The notes beneath the pieces are model-generated. The model was not told where the DNA came from, made no database searches, and worked only from the letters and a program-made list of their open reading frames with translations. A program made the translations under genes and the position numbers. A stretch of DNA of 64,000 nt from JBCCFW01 sp039029535. GTDB taxonomy: Bacteria > Acidobacteriota > JBCCFW01. Of this stretch, positions 23,543 through 32,634 are shown piece after piece (position 1 is the stretch's first letter; every line of letters starts with the position of its first letter). The stretch spans positions 1 through 64,000 of the forward strand of contig JBCCFW010000016.1 of NCBI GenBank assembly GCA_039029535.1, written 5' to 3'.

Positions 23543-26500
23543 GTGGCCACGCGAGGTAGCCGACCGCAACTCGGTGATCGCGTGGTCATCGCCGGACGTT
23601 ACCGACTGGGTGAGGCCCTCGGGTCGGGTGGGATGGGCCAGGTCTTCCTGGCCACCGACCTCTGGCGTGGGGAGCGCGTCGTCGCGCTCAAGCAGGCGCA
23701 GTCGTCGGACCGTGCCAGCCGCGCGAGCCTGGAGCGCGAGTTCCGGTGGCTCTGTCGACTGAGGCATCCCAACGTCGTCGCCGTCCACGACTTCGGCCAG
23801 TGCCTCGACTCGGGCTCCTTCTTCTACACGATGGACCGCGTCGAGGGACCGTCCCTCGAGACCGCGGCCGCCGAGCTGCCCTTCGACCGGCGCGCGAGCC
23901 TGGTCGTCCAGCTCTGTCGGGCCCTCGAGTTCGTCCACTCGCGTGGACTGGTCCACGGTGACGTCAAGGCCGACAACGTCCTGGTCCGCGACCTGGCCGA
24001 CGACGAGGCGGCTCTCGGCACGCCCGAGGTCACTCTCGTCGACTTCGGCCTCGCCCGGGCCGTCGGCGAGGAGCGGCCCGGTCCCCGTGGCAAGTTCTCC
24101 GGCACCCTGAGTCACGCGGCCCCCGAGCTGCTCGGCGGCGAGGGTGAGCTGGGAACGAGCTCCGACCTCTACGCTCTCGGCATCACGCTCTTCCGCCTCT
24201 TCGCTGGTCGATCGCCCTTCGACAAGGACGACCCCGTCGCCCTTGCAGAGGCCCACCGCAAGCAGGCGCCGCCGCCCGTCGCCGAGCTGGCGCCGTCCCT
24301 GCCGGGGCCGGTGGCCACCGCCATCGATCGTCTCCTGGCGAAGGACCCGCGCGATCGACCGACCACCGCCTTGGTGGTGGCCGAGCCTCTCGCCGAGGCC
24401 GTCGAGGGGCTCGAGCTCGAGACCACCGAGTCGCTCCTCGCGCACGCCCGGCCGCCCCACCTGGTCGGTCAAGACACCGTCCGCGACCAGCTCCACGAGC
24501 TGCTCGAGCGCGCGGTCGATCGTCGAGCCGAGGGGCCGCGCGCCTTCCTCCTCGTCGGCTCGGCCGGCACGGGCAAGACCCGGCTCATGGAAGAGGTCCG
24601 GCAGGGCGCTCAGGTCCAGGGGATGAGGGTCCTCGGCGGACGCGGGGTCGGCGGACGCGAGCCCTTCGCCCGTCCGCTCCGCGATGCCGTGCGTCATCTC
24701 GGTCGTGATGCCATCGTCGTGCGCGAGAACCTCCCCAAGCTCGCCGCCGTCGACGCCGAGCTGGTCCGCGAGCTCGGGCTCACGCCCCTGCCGCCGCTGC
24801 CCGGCGCCGACGAGCAACTCCGAGCGGCGACCGCGTTCTGGGAGATCCTCGCCGCCACCGCCGACCGTCCCGTGCTGCTTCAGCTCGACGACGCTCAGCA
24901 CCTCTATGAAGAAGACGCCTGGCTGCTGAGCTTCCTGGTGCGCAGCCTCGACCTGGCCCCGGCGCGAGGACGTCGTCTTCCACTCGCCATCGTGGTCGCG
25001 AGCCGACCCGACGGCGAGGCCGTCGAGAAGTACGCGCGTGCCTTCGATCGAGGGGGCCTGCAGGCCCGACTCCGCACCTTGTCGGAGACGGACACCGAAA
25101 CCCTCGTCGGCTCGATGCTGCCGCGGCTCCGCGGCCGTCGGGAGGTGTCGGCGACGCTGCACCGCAGCACCGGTGGCAATGCCCACCTCGCCGAAGGCTG
25201 GGTGGGCGCGCTCATCCGTGCCGGAGCGCTCACGAGGCAGGCACGAGAGTGGGTCGCCGAGCTCGATCACGAGGCTTTCCAGCGTGCGCCACGCGGAAGT
25301 GTCGACGCCCTGGCCGGCGCCATCGAGGCGTTGCCACGCGTGCTGCAACGTCCGCTGACCGCTCTCGCGCTGCTTCCCGACGAGCTGCCGACCTCCGATG
25401 TCGCCTCGCTCCTGCAGCGAGACAGTGAAGAGCTGGAGCGTCAGCTCGACCGCCTGGAGCTGTCGGACCTGGTCGTCGCGCCGGCTCGACCCGAGGGCCG
25501 CGTGGTCTCGCCGGCCTCCGCGCTCGTGAGGCAGGCCTGCCTGGAGGCCGCGGGGGAGGAAGCCTTCCATCGGCTCGCCCTCAGCCTGCTCGACCGCAGC
25601 GAGGTCGTCGGCGCTCTCGGTCCGGAAGCCCGAGCCGAGCTGGCCGAGCGCGGCGGACGCATCGAGGCGGCCGCTGGCTACTGGGAGCAGGCGCTGCAAG
25701 GCGCTCAGGAGCTCCGCGACGCCCAGCGGGCGGCAGCCCATGCCGAGCGTCTCGCGTCGTGTAGCCAAGGCTCCCTCCGGCGTTTCGCGCTCCGCTCACG
25801 CGCGGAGGCCCTGCTCCAGCTCGACCGTGCCGAGGACGCCGAGGCCAGCGTGGCCGCGGCGGTCGCCACCGCAGGACAGGCCGCTCGGGCCGAGCGCGCC
25901 GAGCTGGCGCGGGTGGAGGTCGCGATCTTCCAGCGACGTGGCCTGCACGCTCGCGCTGCCGAGCGAGCCGGCGACCTCATCAGCCTGACCGAGAAGGGAA
26001 GCGTCGAGCACTGGCGCGCCGAGCTCGAGTTGGCGCGCTCGCTGTCCTCGCAGGGCAACGCGATCGCGCCCGACATGCTCCGCCGCCTCGAGCGCACGGC
26101 TCCCGACCTGACCTGCCGTCGCGACGCGCTCTTCAACCTCTCCGGCGACGCCCTGCGTCGCACGCGATACAAGGCGGCGATCGACGCCTTGCGAGCCACG
26201 CGTGAGCTGCTCCAGCAGGGTGAAGACCCGATCATGGAAGCGTCGTGCGAGAACAACCTCGGCGTCGCACACCTCCGCCTGGGACGGCTCGACGAGTCGG
26301 CCACGCACCTCTCGCGTGCCGTCGAGCTTCGCAAGCAGCTCGGCGCTCGCGCGGCGATGTCGACGAGCTTGACCAACCTCGCCCTGCTCGAGACGACGCG
26401 AGGCGCACCTTCCGTCGCTGCCCGTCAGCTCACCGCTGCGCTGGCCATCAAGGAAGAGGCCGGTGAGCTGCAAGGCGTCGTCGTCTGTCGCTCGGGCCTG

Positions 26501-28732
26501 ACCAGCGCGGCGCTCGACCGTGACGACTTCCTCGAGCTCGCGCGACAGGAAGCGGCCTGCCGCAAGGTGCTCGAGGAGATCGGCCACGAGTTCGCCGACC
26601 ACACGCTGAGGATGAACTCGGCCGAGGCCAAGCTCCTCATGGGCGACATCGAGGCCGTGCGCACCGAGTTGGAGGTTCTCGAGGGGCTCGCCGAGGACGC
26701 AGCCTTCGGCTATCGCACGCAGCTCGAGCTCCTGCTCGCCCAGCTCTCACTGGCGGAGGGGCGCCATGCCGAGGCCATCCAGCGTCTCCAGGACCTCGCG
26801 ACCAACGTCGAGGAGGGCAACGGCGCCACCTTGCAGGACGGCGCCGCGCACCTCGCCGAGGCGTTGGTCGGCGGGCGGATGACCTTCTGCCTCCAGGAGC
26901 GCGTGCCAGTCCCCGACGATCGCATCAACGACGCCCACGGCTGGTGTGAGCGTGCTCATTCCCTGGCTGACGAGCTCGCCTCGCCCCAGGCGATGATGCG
27001 GGCGGTGCTGGTCCAGGCGGCCGTGCATGCCGAGCAGAGTCGGAGCGCGCCGCGGTCGCTGCGCCGGGTGCAGGCCGAGCTCGAAGCGGCCGCGGAGCTC
27101 GCGCCGCGGGTCCAGAAGAAGAGCCTGCAAGTCGAGCTGGCCACCGCCCAGGCCTGGCTGCTGGCTCGCAAGGGCCGTCTCCGAGAGGCAGAGGCCGAGT
27201 ACGAGCGGGCGTTGAGGCTCGTCCGTGGCTGGCTGCGACGCGTGCCGGCAGAGAGCCGCGACGTCTTCCTGGCCGACCCGCGTCGCGCCCACCTCCGACA
27301 GGCGCTCATCGAGGTCCGGCAAGCGCGGCTGCGAGCCACCAGTGACGGCGGGTACTTCGCGGTGCTCACCAGCGAGCCCGTGCAGCGTCGGAGCAGCCCG
27401 GAGCTGGGCAAGCTCACCCGCGAGCTGACCTCGGCCCGCGCCGAGCAGGGTCGCTTGCGGAAGGTCATCGAGATCACCCGCGAGATCAACGCCCTGGTCC
27501 CCGTGCGGGAGCTGCTCGAGCACGTCCTCGACTCGGCCATGGAGTTCATGGATGCTGAGCGGGGCTTCATCGTGTTGTCGTCACGGGAAGGCGATCTCGA
27601 CTTCGCCAGCTCTCGCGATCGGCAGGGACGGGCCGTGCCTCACGCGGAATTCGCGGTGAGCCGCAGCGTCCTCAACGAGGTCATCCGCACGAAGTTGCCC
27701 GTGCTCTCCTCCGATGCGCGCACCGACCGCCGCTTCGTCAGCAAGGAGTCCGTCTTCCTGCTCGACTTGCGCTCGGTGCTGGTGGCCCCGCTGGTCGCGC
27801 ACGAGGAGGTCATCGGCGCGCTCTACGTCGACAACCCCCAGCAGAAGGGCGCCTTCGACGAGCGAGACCGCGATCTCCTGAGCCTCTTCGCCGGTCAGGC
27901 GGCGGTGGCGGTCGAGAACGCGCGCCTGCACCGGCTGCGCATCGACAAGGACCTGCTCGACAAGGAGCTCGCCATCGCCCGGGAGATCCAGCAGGGCATG
28001 CTGCCGCGTCAGCTCCCGAGCATCCCCGGCTTCGCCGTCGCCGCCTCGATGAGCCCGGCCCGCGAGATCGGGGGCGACTACTACGACTGCATCGAGATGC
28101 ACGGGGACCACTGTCGCCTCGCGGTCGGTGACGTGTCGGGCAAGGGCGTCCCGGCCGGGCTGGTCATGGTGATGGCCCACTCCATCCTGCGAGCGGTGGG
28201 CGTGCGCGACGAAGGTCTCGACCGCGTCCTCTCCCAGGCCAACGACATGCTCGAGAGTCGCATCGAGGACGACACGTTCATGACCATGCTGCTCCTCGAG
28301 CTCTCGCCGGACGGGACCGTCCACTCCTGCCTGGCCGGTCACGAGCCGCCGATGATCTACCGTCGAGGGAGCGACACCGTCGAGCAGCTCGAGCCGGGCG
28401 GGCTCGCCCTGGGCGTGTTCCGCGACATCGAGGATCGGCTCAGCGAGAAGCGGATCGAGACCGAGCCGGGAGACCTCATCCTCTGCTACTCCGACGGCGT
28501 GACCGACTGCCGGTCGCCCAAGGGCGAGCTCTTCGGTCGCGATCGCCTGAAGGATCTCGTCCGCACGGGCGCCGGCGGAGGGGCGTCGGGGCTACTCGAG
28601 CATCTCCACTCGGAGCTGGAGGACTTCCGAGCCGGTGCCGAACGCTCCGATGACGTGACCCTCGTCATCATCGAGGCCACGGGCAGGGATCAGGCTGACG
28701 CCCAAGAGGACAAGACCGGAGACCCGTCGTGA
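23543..28732 (+). CDS. Giant Ser/Thr kinase - AAA ATPase - TPR - GAF - PP2C phosphatase fusion
   Basis: A 1729-residue cytoplasmic protein with a GTG start. The kinase domain covers about residues 18-285: Gly loop LGSGGMGQVF, Lys in VVALKQ, HGDVKADN in place of HRD, and VDFGLAR. An AAA-type ATPase follows from about 305 (LLVGSAGTGKTRLM near 340 and LLQLDDAQHLYEED near 445). TPR-like helices run about 700-1240. A GAF domain lies at about 1305-1455. A SpoIIE-type PP2C phosphatase occupies 1475-1720 (IGGDYYDCIE, AVGDVSGKGVPAGLVM, ILCYSDGVTDC). One protein thus has both kinase and phosphatase ends. The PP2C end probably dephosphorylates the upstream STAS protein, while the kinase, ATPase and GAF parts sense and gate the signal. 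Confidence 0.9.
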   Translation: MATRGSRPQLGDRVVIAGRYRLGEALGSGGMGQVFLATDLWRGERVVALKQAQSSDRASRASLEREFRWLCRLRHPNVVAVHDFGQCLDSGSFFYTMDRVEGPSLETAAAELPFDRRASLVVQLCRALEFVHSRGLVHGDVKADNVLVRDLADDEAALGTPEVTLVDFGLARAVGEERPGPRGKFSGTLSHAAPELLGGEGELGTSSDLYALGITLFRLFAGRSPFDKDDPVALAEAHRKQAPPPVAELAPSLPGPVATAIDRLLAKDPRDRPTTALVVAEPLAEAVEGLELETTESLLAHARPPHLVGQDTVRDQLHELLERAVDRRAEGPRAFLLVGSAGTGKTRLMEEVRQGAQVQGMRVLGGRGVGGREPFARPLRDAVRHLGRDAIVVRENLPKLAAVDAELVRELGLTPLPPLPGADEQLRAATAFWEILAATADRPVLLQLDDAQHLYEEDAWLLSFLVRSLDLAPARGRRLPLAIVVASRPDGEAVEKYARAFDRGGLQARLRTLSETDTETLVGSMLPRLRGRREVSATLHRSTGGNAHLAEGWVGALIRAGALTRQAREWVAELDHEAFQRAPRGSVDALAGAIEALPRVLQRPLTALALLPDELPTSDVASLLQRDSEELERQLDRLELSDLVVAPARPEGRVVSPASALVRQACLEAAGEEAFHRLALSLLDRSEVVGALGPEARAELAERGGRIEAAAGYWEQALQGAQELRDAQRAAAHAERLASCSQGSLRRFALRSRAEALLQLDRAEDAEASVAAAVATAGQAARAERAELARVEVAIFQRRGLHARAAERAGDLISLTEKGSVEHWRAELELARSLSSQGNAIAPDMLRRLERTAPDLTCRRDALFNLSGDALRRTRYKAAIDALRATRELLQQGEDPIMEASCENNLGVAHLRLGRLDESATHLSRAVELRKQLGARAAMSTSLTNLALLETTRGAPSVAARQLTAALAIKEEAGELQGVVVCRSGLTSAALDRDDFLELARQEAACRKVLEEIGHEFADHTLRMNSAEAKLLMGDIEAVRTELEVLEGLAEDAAFGYRTQLELLLAQLSLAEGRHAEAIQRLQDLATNVEEGNGATLQDGAAHLAEALVGGRMTFCLQERVPVPDDRINDAHGWCERAHSLADELASPQAMMRAVLVQAAVHAEQSRSAPRSLRRVQAELEAAAELAPRVQKKSLQVELATAQAWLLARKGRLREAEAEYERALRLVRGWLRRVPAESRDVFLADPRRAHLRQALIEVRQARLRATSDGGYFAVLTSEPVQRRSSPELGKLTRELTSARAEQGRLRKVIEITREINALVPVRELLEHVLDSAMEFMDAERGFIVLSSREGDLDFASSRDRQGRAVPHAEFAVSRSVLNEVIRTKLPVLSSDARTDRRFVSKESVFLLDLRSVLVAPLVAHEEVIGALYVDNPQQKGAFDERDRDLLSLFAGQAAVAVENARLHRLRIDKDLLDKELAIAREIQQGMLPRQLPSIPGFAVAASMSPAREIGGDYYDCIEMHGDHCRLAVGDVSGKGVPAGLVMVMAHSILRAVGVRDEGLDRVLSQANDMLESRIEDDTFMTMLLLELSPDGTVHSCLAGHEPPMIYRRGSDTVEQLEPGGLALGVFRDIEDRLSEKRIETEPGDLILCYSDGVTDCRSPKGELFGRDRLKDLVRTGAGGGASGLLEHLHSELEDFRAGAERSDDVTLVIIEATGRDQADAQEDKTGDPS

Positions 28733-29463
28733 AGCGTTTCTTGCTCGTCCCCCTCATCGCCGACGAGGTGTCGATCGCCCGGTATCAGGTCCAGGCGGCG
28801 CACTCGCGGCCCGGTGAGGAGATCGCGGTCGACCTGCGGACCACGCACGGCTTCGGCGACGGGCTCGGCGAGCTCGTGCACGAGTTCGCGACCACGGCCG
28901 GTGGCAACGGCCAGAGCCTGTCCGTCCTGACGACGCCCGAGGGGCTCCCCGACGGGCTCATCCACGACTCGATCCCCCGCTTCACCGGCCTGGAGGAGTG
29001 CCTCTCCAGCCGCCTGGGCATGCCGGACTCGCTGCCCTGCACGGTCCAGCTCACGCTGCCCACGGCCCTCGACGACCTCCCGCCCCTCCGCAAGTACCTC
29101 GCCTCGGTTCAGGCCCACCTCGTGGCTGACGAGGACTCCATGCCGGTCGAGATGCTGGTGGACGAGGTCTGCCAGAACGCCATCGAGAACAGCCCGAGCA
29201 ACCGGAACCACTTCGAGGTCTGCTTCATGGTGGAGGAGACCGGGGTCCGGATCGAGGTGAGCAACATCTCCGACGACTCGATCGTCCCGGAGCGCATCAT
29301 GAAGAAGCGCCTGGACTCGTTCGACGACTCGGGGACGTATCTCGGCGAGCGTGGTCGCGGCCTCTTCCTCATCGCCCGATTGGCCGATGACCTGCAGATT
29401 CGCACTGACGATGAACGGATCACCGTCATCGTCAGTCGCCGATTCGGCTCTGCAAGCCCCTGA
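28729..29463 (+). CDS. GHKL (HATPase_c-like) anti-sigma/serine-kinase-like protein
   Basis: A 244-residue protein whose GTG overlaps the phosphatase stop (GTGA). The C-terminal half has the GHKL layout: VEMLVDEVCQNAIENSP (N box), VCFMVEETGVRIEVSN, and a late GERGRGLFLIARLADDLQI (G box), ending ITVIVSRRF. This matches RsbW/SpoIIAB-type kinases, which phosphorylate STAS antagonists. The first 100 residues are a separate unrecognised domain. With the STAS protein and PP2C upstream, it completes a partner-switching set. No sigma factor gene is adjacent, so the output target is unknown; the split AraC-type gene downstream is a candidate. Confidence 0.78.
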   Translation: MKRFLLVPLIADEVSIARYQVQAAHSRPGEEIAVDLRTTHGFGDGLGELVHEFATTAGGNGQSLSVLTTPEGLPDGLIHDSIPRFTGLEECLSSRLGMPDSLPCTVQLTLPTALDDLPPLRKYLASVQAHLVADEDSMPVEMLVDEVCQNAIENSPSNRNHFEVCFMVEETGVRIEVSNISDDSIVPERIMKKRLDSFDDSGTYLGERGRGLFLIARLADDLQIRTDDERITVIVSRRFGSASP

Positions 29464-29472
29464 CGGTCTTCC

Positions 29473-29501
29473 TTGACGCCCTGGCGGCCCGACTCTAGAT
29501 T
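29473..29501 (+). promoter_or_regulatory. Sigma-70-type promoter for the AraC-like gene
   Basis: TTGACG (29473-29478) and TAGATT (29496-29501) are separated by 17 bases, close to the sigma-70 consensus. The predicted start is about 85 bp upstream of the ATG at 29593, leaving a leader with a CCGTGC/GCACGG hairpin. The gene is therefore probably transcribed separately from the partner-switching genes. Confidence 0.6.
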
Positions 29502-29592
29502 ATTCTCAGAGTCTGTCTGGTCAGAAAACTCCTTTCCCTTCCGCCCTGCGGAGGGCTCTCCGTGCCGGGGAAGCACGGGGCGGAGTTGCCAA

Positions 29593-30312
29593 ATGTCGGA
29601 AGCCTTCGAAAAGGAGGCAGTGGGGGCCGCCGTGCGGCCTGCTGCTGCTGTCCGTCAGGTCGGGGTGTCTCGTCGTCGCTTGGAGAGCCTCCGGCTTCTC
29701 CCTCAGCAGCGTCAGCCCCTGGCCGAAATCCTCTCTCAGTCCGGAGCCATCGACGAGGCCGAGCTCGGTCGCCTGCGTCGAGAGCTCTCGGACCTCTGGT
29801 GTCAGGTCCACGGCGTCACGAGCGGCTCCCTCGAGGAGCAGGACGTCCGTTTCCAGCTCCTGCGGGTCCTCAAGGAGGGCGAGTCGGTCGAGGACGTCAC
29901 GCGACTCTTCGTCCGCAGCCTCTCGGAGTCTGTCGGGAAGAAGCGCGACGGCGCCGAGTCTCGGCCCCGTGAGGAGCTGCCCAGGGTCAACGAGCTGGCC
30001 GAGCGGGCCGAGTCCCTCATCCGGAGCCGCTGTCACGAGCGGCTGTCCCTGGGAGACCTGGCTCAGGCCCTGGCCGTCTCCCGCGAGCACCTCTCGCGGG
30101 TCTTCAAGCGCTGCCACGGCTGAACGGTGACCGACTACATCCACCGTGTCCGCATCGAGCGCGCGCGGCAGAAGATCGCCGAGGGCGGCTTCAGCCTCAA
30201 GCAGGTCTGCTTCGAGGTGGGCTACCAGTCCTACAACGACTTCTACCGCAACTTCCGCAAGCAGACGGGGCGCACGCCCCGCGACTTCCTCCCCCGCGCT
30301 CTCGGGGACTGA
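29593..30312 (+). pseudogene. AraC-family transcription regulator split by an in-frame TGA
   Basis: Two pieces in one frame are separated by a TGA at 30121-30123. The first (29593-30123, 176 residues, GGAG seven bases before the ATG) ends in the first helix-turn-helix of an AraC domain (LSLGDLAQALAVSREHLSRVFKR-CHG). The second (30127-30312, 61 residues if GTG is used) carries the linker and second helix-turn-helix (TDYIHRVRIERARQKI, FEVGYQSYNDFYRNFRKQTGRTPRDF). In intact AraC proteins the residue at the TGA is variable (the position after FKxxxG). All other conserved residues remain, so the split is either recent, a CGA-to-TGA mutation, a sequencing error or recoding. The N-terminal 110 residues are unrecognised. 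Confidence 0.75.
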
Positions 30313-30332
30313 AGGGACGGACACCCCGCTGA

Positions 30333-30350
30333 GCGGCCCCTCTGGGCCGC
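30333..30350 (+). terminator. Hairpin after the AraC-like gene
   Basis: GCGGCCC (30333-30339) pairs with GGGCCGC (30344-30350) around a four-base loop, 21 bp after the stop codon. No long T tract follows, so terminator function is possible but weak. Confidence 0.4.
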
Positions 30351-30485
30351 CGCGGGCGTGCGGAAAGGGGCAGCGGCGCTCGGGTTCGTCTCGGCGGTAG
30401 GCCGATCCGAGGGAAGGGACGAGGGGCCCCGTGGCGGGCCCGAGCGCCGGGGCACGGGGACGAGATCCGGCTCCTGAAACGAAAG

Positions 30486-30516
30486 AGGGCGGGGAGGCCA
30501 TCGGCCACCCCGCCCT
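30486..30516. terminator. Bidirectional terminator between convergent genes
   Basis: AGGGCGGGG-AGGCC (30486-30499) pairs with GGCC-A-CCCCGCCCT (30503-30516) as a long GC-rich stem with a three-base loop and one mismatch. It has AAAG on the left and TTCGTCGT on the right. It lies between the AraC-like gene and the minus-strand gene ending at 30543, so it may serve both. Confidence 0.65.
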
Positions 30517-30542
30517 TCGTCGTGTTCGGCTCGCCGATCGGG

Positions 30543-31649
30543 CTAGCGGAGGACCCGGCGGCTCCCACCCCAGCGACCGCGGCCGATCTCGGGGTCGAAG
30601 CGGATGCCGGGCATCCGGAGGTCGGACTCGTCTGCCTGCCAGGGGGCGACCTGACGGAAGCGGGCCTCGATGAGCTGCAGGGCCTCGTCGGCGTCCAGCT
30701 CGAGGCTCACCAGGCTCAGGCGCTGGGTCGCCAGCTCGGACCAGCTGTCGCCGGAGCGCGAGACGTGGACCAGCTCCTGGCCGCGATCGGTGTTCTCGAG
30801 CCACCAGATGGTCGGCACGCCCGAGAGGACGCTGATGTTGAGCTCCGGGAGGGGCTCCCAGTCGTCTGAGGACATGCTGGTCGGCAGGAGCTCATCGAGG
30901 TCCGCCACCCGACCGAGCTCGATGACCGGGTTCGGCAGGTGGTTCACTCCACCGCCGCGCTGGACGGAGGCGAGGACGTTGAGCTCGATGGTGCCGCTCG
31001 CCGTGCGACCGAGGTGGGCCACGAAGACGTTGCCGGCGCCATCGGCTCTCATCAGCGGCGCGCCGAGCTCCACGAGGTCGTCATCGGTGAGGATGTCGCG
31101 ACCGAGCAGCTCGAGGCTCTCGTCGACCGTGGCCACGTGGATCCCGCTGCTGTCCTCGGCCACCCAGGTGACGTGGAGGCTGCCGCCGGAGTCGTGGAGC
31201 ATGGTCGCGGCGATGGGAGAGCTGGAGCGGCCCAGCTCGACGATGGCCGGGTTCCAGCCGCCGAGGCCGTCTGGAACACGCTGCCAGGACTGCTGCGCCC
31301 AGCCGAGCAGGACGAGCTCGTGGAGCCCGTCGGTCCGCTCACGGGACCAGACCAGCGTGAGGTGGCCGGTCTTCGGGTTGCGCGAGAGCTGTGGGTGCCG
31401 GTCCTGGAGGTCGTCCTCGGTGCCAGGAACGGTGCCGTGGAACCACGGCAGGCCATCGCGGTCGAGGAGCTTGTACTGGAGCTGGGTGCCGTCGGTGCTG
31501 CCGGCGAGGGTGGTGGAATCCGGGGCGACCCGAAGCATCCAGCCGTTGTCGTCCAGCACGCGAGCAGGCTTGAGCTCGATGGCCGAGGCCGCCGTGGCGA
31601 CCAGGGCGAGGAGTCCTGCCGTCCAGAGCGTCGTCACCGCGCTCTTCAT
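30543..31649 (-). CDS. Secreted protein, probable beta-propeller-like
   Basis: A 368-residue protein with signal peptide MKSAVTTLWTAGLLALVATAASA. The rest is beta-rich, with repeating strands such as HPQLSRNPKTGHLTLVWSRE, GGSLHVTWVAEDSSGIHVATV and VPTIWWLENTDRGQELVHVS. The spacing suggests sialidase/BNR-like blades, but no firm family is recognised. The ATG overlaps the stop of the TPR gene (ATGA), so the two are translated from the same message. It is the last gene of the XRE-TPR-secreted operon. Confidence 0.6.
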   Translation of the reverse strand: MKSAVTTLWTAGLLALVATAASAIELKPARVLDDNGWMLRVAPDSTTLAGSTDGTQLQYKLLDRDGLPWFHGTVPGTEDDLQDRHPQLSRNPKTGHLTLVWSRERTDGLHELVLLGWAQQSWQRVPDGLGGWNPAIVELGRSSSPIAATMLHDSGGSLHVTWVAEDSSGIHVATVDESLELLGRDILTDDDLVELGAPLMRADGAGNVFVAHLGRTASGTIELNVLASVQRGGGVNHLPNPVIELGRVADLDELLPTSMSSDDWEPLPELNISVLSGVPTIWWLENTDRGQELVHVSRSGDSWSELATQRLSLVSLELDADEALQLIEARFRQVAPWQADESDLRMPGIRFDPEIGRGRWGGSRRVLR

Positions 31650-32584
31650 GCTCGGAGCTCCTTCAGGGTGACCAGGTCACTCACGTCGAAGAGTCGGAAG
31701 AAGTCCGGAGAGAGCTTCATCCCGGGCGTGAGGGCCTGGAGACGCTCGAAGTGCGAGAGGAACTCGTCGTCGCGGCCCAACCGCAGGGAGAGCTCCATCA
31801 GCAGGTAGGTGCTGTTGCGCTCGAGCTCCTGGTACTTGCCCTCGAGGGCCACGTCCAGGGCTCTCGTGGCGTGTCGGTGGCCGGCCCGAGGCCGGTCGGC
31901 AAGGAGGAAGGCGAAGCCGAGGTCGACCTCGACCTCACCGAGCAGCCGACGATGGCCCGCAGCGATGGTGAGCTGACGCGCCTTGTGGAGCGTGCCAATG
32001 CCCGCCGGCACCTGGCCCGCGAGGACCTGAGCGTGGCCGAGGAAGTCGATCACGCTGGCCAGGGTGCCCTCGAGGGGCGTGGGGCCATCGAGCGGAAGGT
32101 TCTGGTGGACGTCGATGGCGCGGCGGTAGGGCTCGAGAGCGTCCTCGGGCTGACCCTGGAGGACGAGCGAGTGACCCTGGAGAACGAGGGCCCAACCCTC
32201 CTGCCAGGGGTCTTCGGTCAGCCGCGCCTGCTCGAGGCAGGTCTGAAGGTAGTTGTGAGCCTTCTCGTAGCGTCCCTGGCGGACCAGGGTCTCGGCGAGC
32301 TGGCCGGCCGCCTGCGACACGTGCCGGGGCTTGTCGCTCTCGAGGATGATGGCCGCCAGCCCCTCCTGGGCGCCTTCCGGGTCGTTGAGGCTCAGGAGGC
32401 AGCTGGAGCGGTTCAGCCAGGCGGCGTGCATCATGCGACGCGACTCGAGCTGCTTGGCGAGGTCGAGGGCCTCCTCGTGGAGGGCCAGGGCGAGGCCGTA
32501 ACGACCGTCGGCCTGGGCCTGCACGGCCTGGCACACCTTCTGGTTGTGGGCTTCGACGAGTTGGGGGTCGGGGCTGTTGGCCAC
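31646..32584 (-). CDS. TPR-repeat protein
   Basis: A 312-residue helical protein made of TPR-like pairs (ALALHEEALDLAKQLESRRMMHAAWLNRSSCLLSL, ALVLQGHSLVLQGQPEDALEPYRRAID, LGFAFLLADRPRAGHRHATRALDVALEGKY). The GTG start has GGGAGGAA four bases upstream. It lacks a signal peptide, so it is probably cytoplasmic and binds a partner protein. It lies 50 bp after the XRE regulator and overlaps the secreted-protein gene. It could act as a sensor for the regulator, as TPR proteins do in peptide-sensing (RRNPP-type) systems, but here they are separate proteins. Confidence 0.75.
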   Translation of the reverse strand: MANSPDPQLVEAHNQKVCQAVQAQADGRYGLALALHEEALDLAKQLESRRMMHAAWLNRSSCLLSLNDPEGAQEGLAAIILESDKPRHVSQAAGQLAETLVRQGRYEKAHNYLQTCLEQARLTEDPWQEGWALVLQGHSLVLQGQPEDALEPYRRAIDVHQNLPLDGPTPLEGTLASVIDFLGHAQVLAGQVPAGIGTLHKARQLTIAAGHRRLLGEVEVDLGFAFLLADRPRAGHRHATRALDVALEGKYQELERNSTYLLMELSLRLGRDDEFLSHFERLQALTPGMKLSPDFFRLFDVSDLVTLKELRA

Positions 32585-32634
32585 GGGTTCCTCCCGGACG
32601 ATTTCGCGCGCGGTTTCAGGCCGAAATGAGGTCT

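Noticed and set aside
22901..25768. 955-codon minus-strand open frame over the kinase hub
   Set aside because: Lies opposite the kinase and ATPase domains, which carry clear motifs; a shadow of codon bias.
30124..30147. Possible SECIS element after the TGA in the AraC gene
   Set aside because: Only a 6 bp stem with a 12-base loop directly after TGA; the position is not a redox site, and no selenium genes are seen. A nonsense mutation is simpler.
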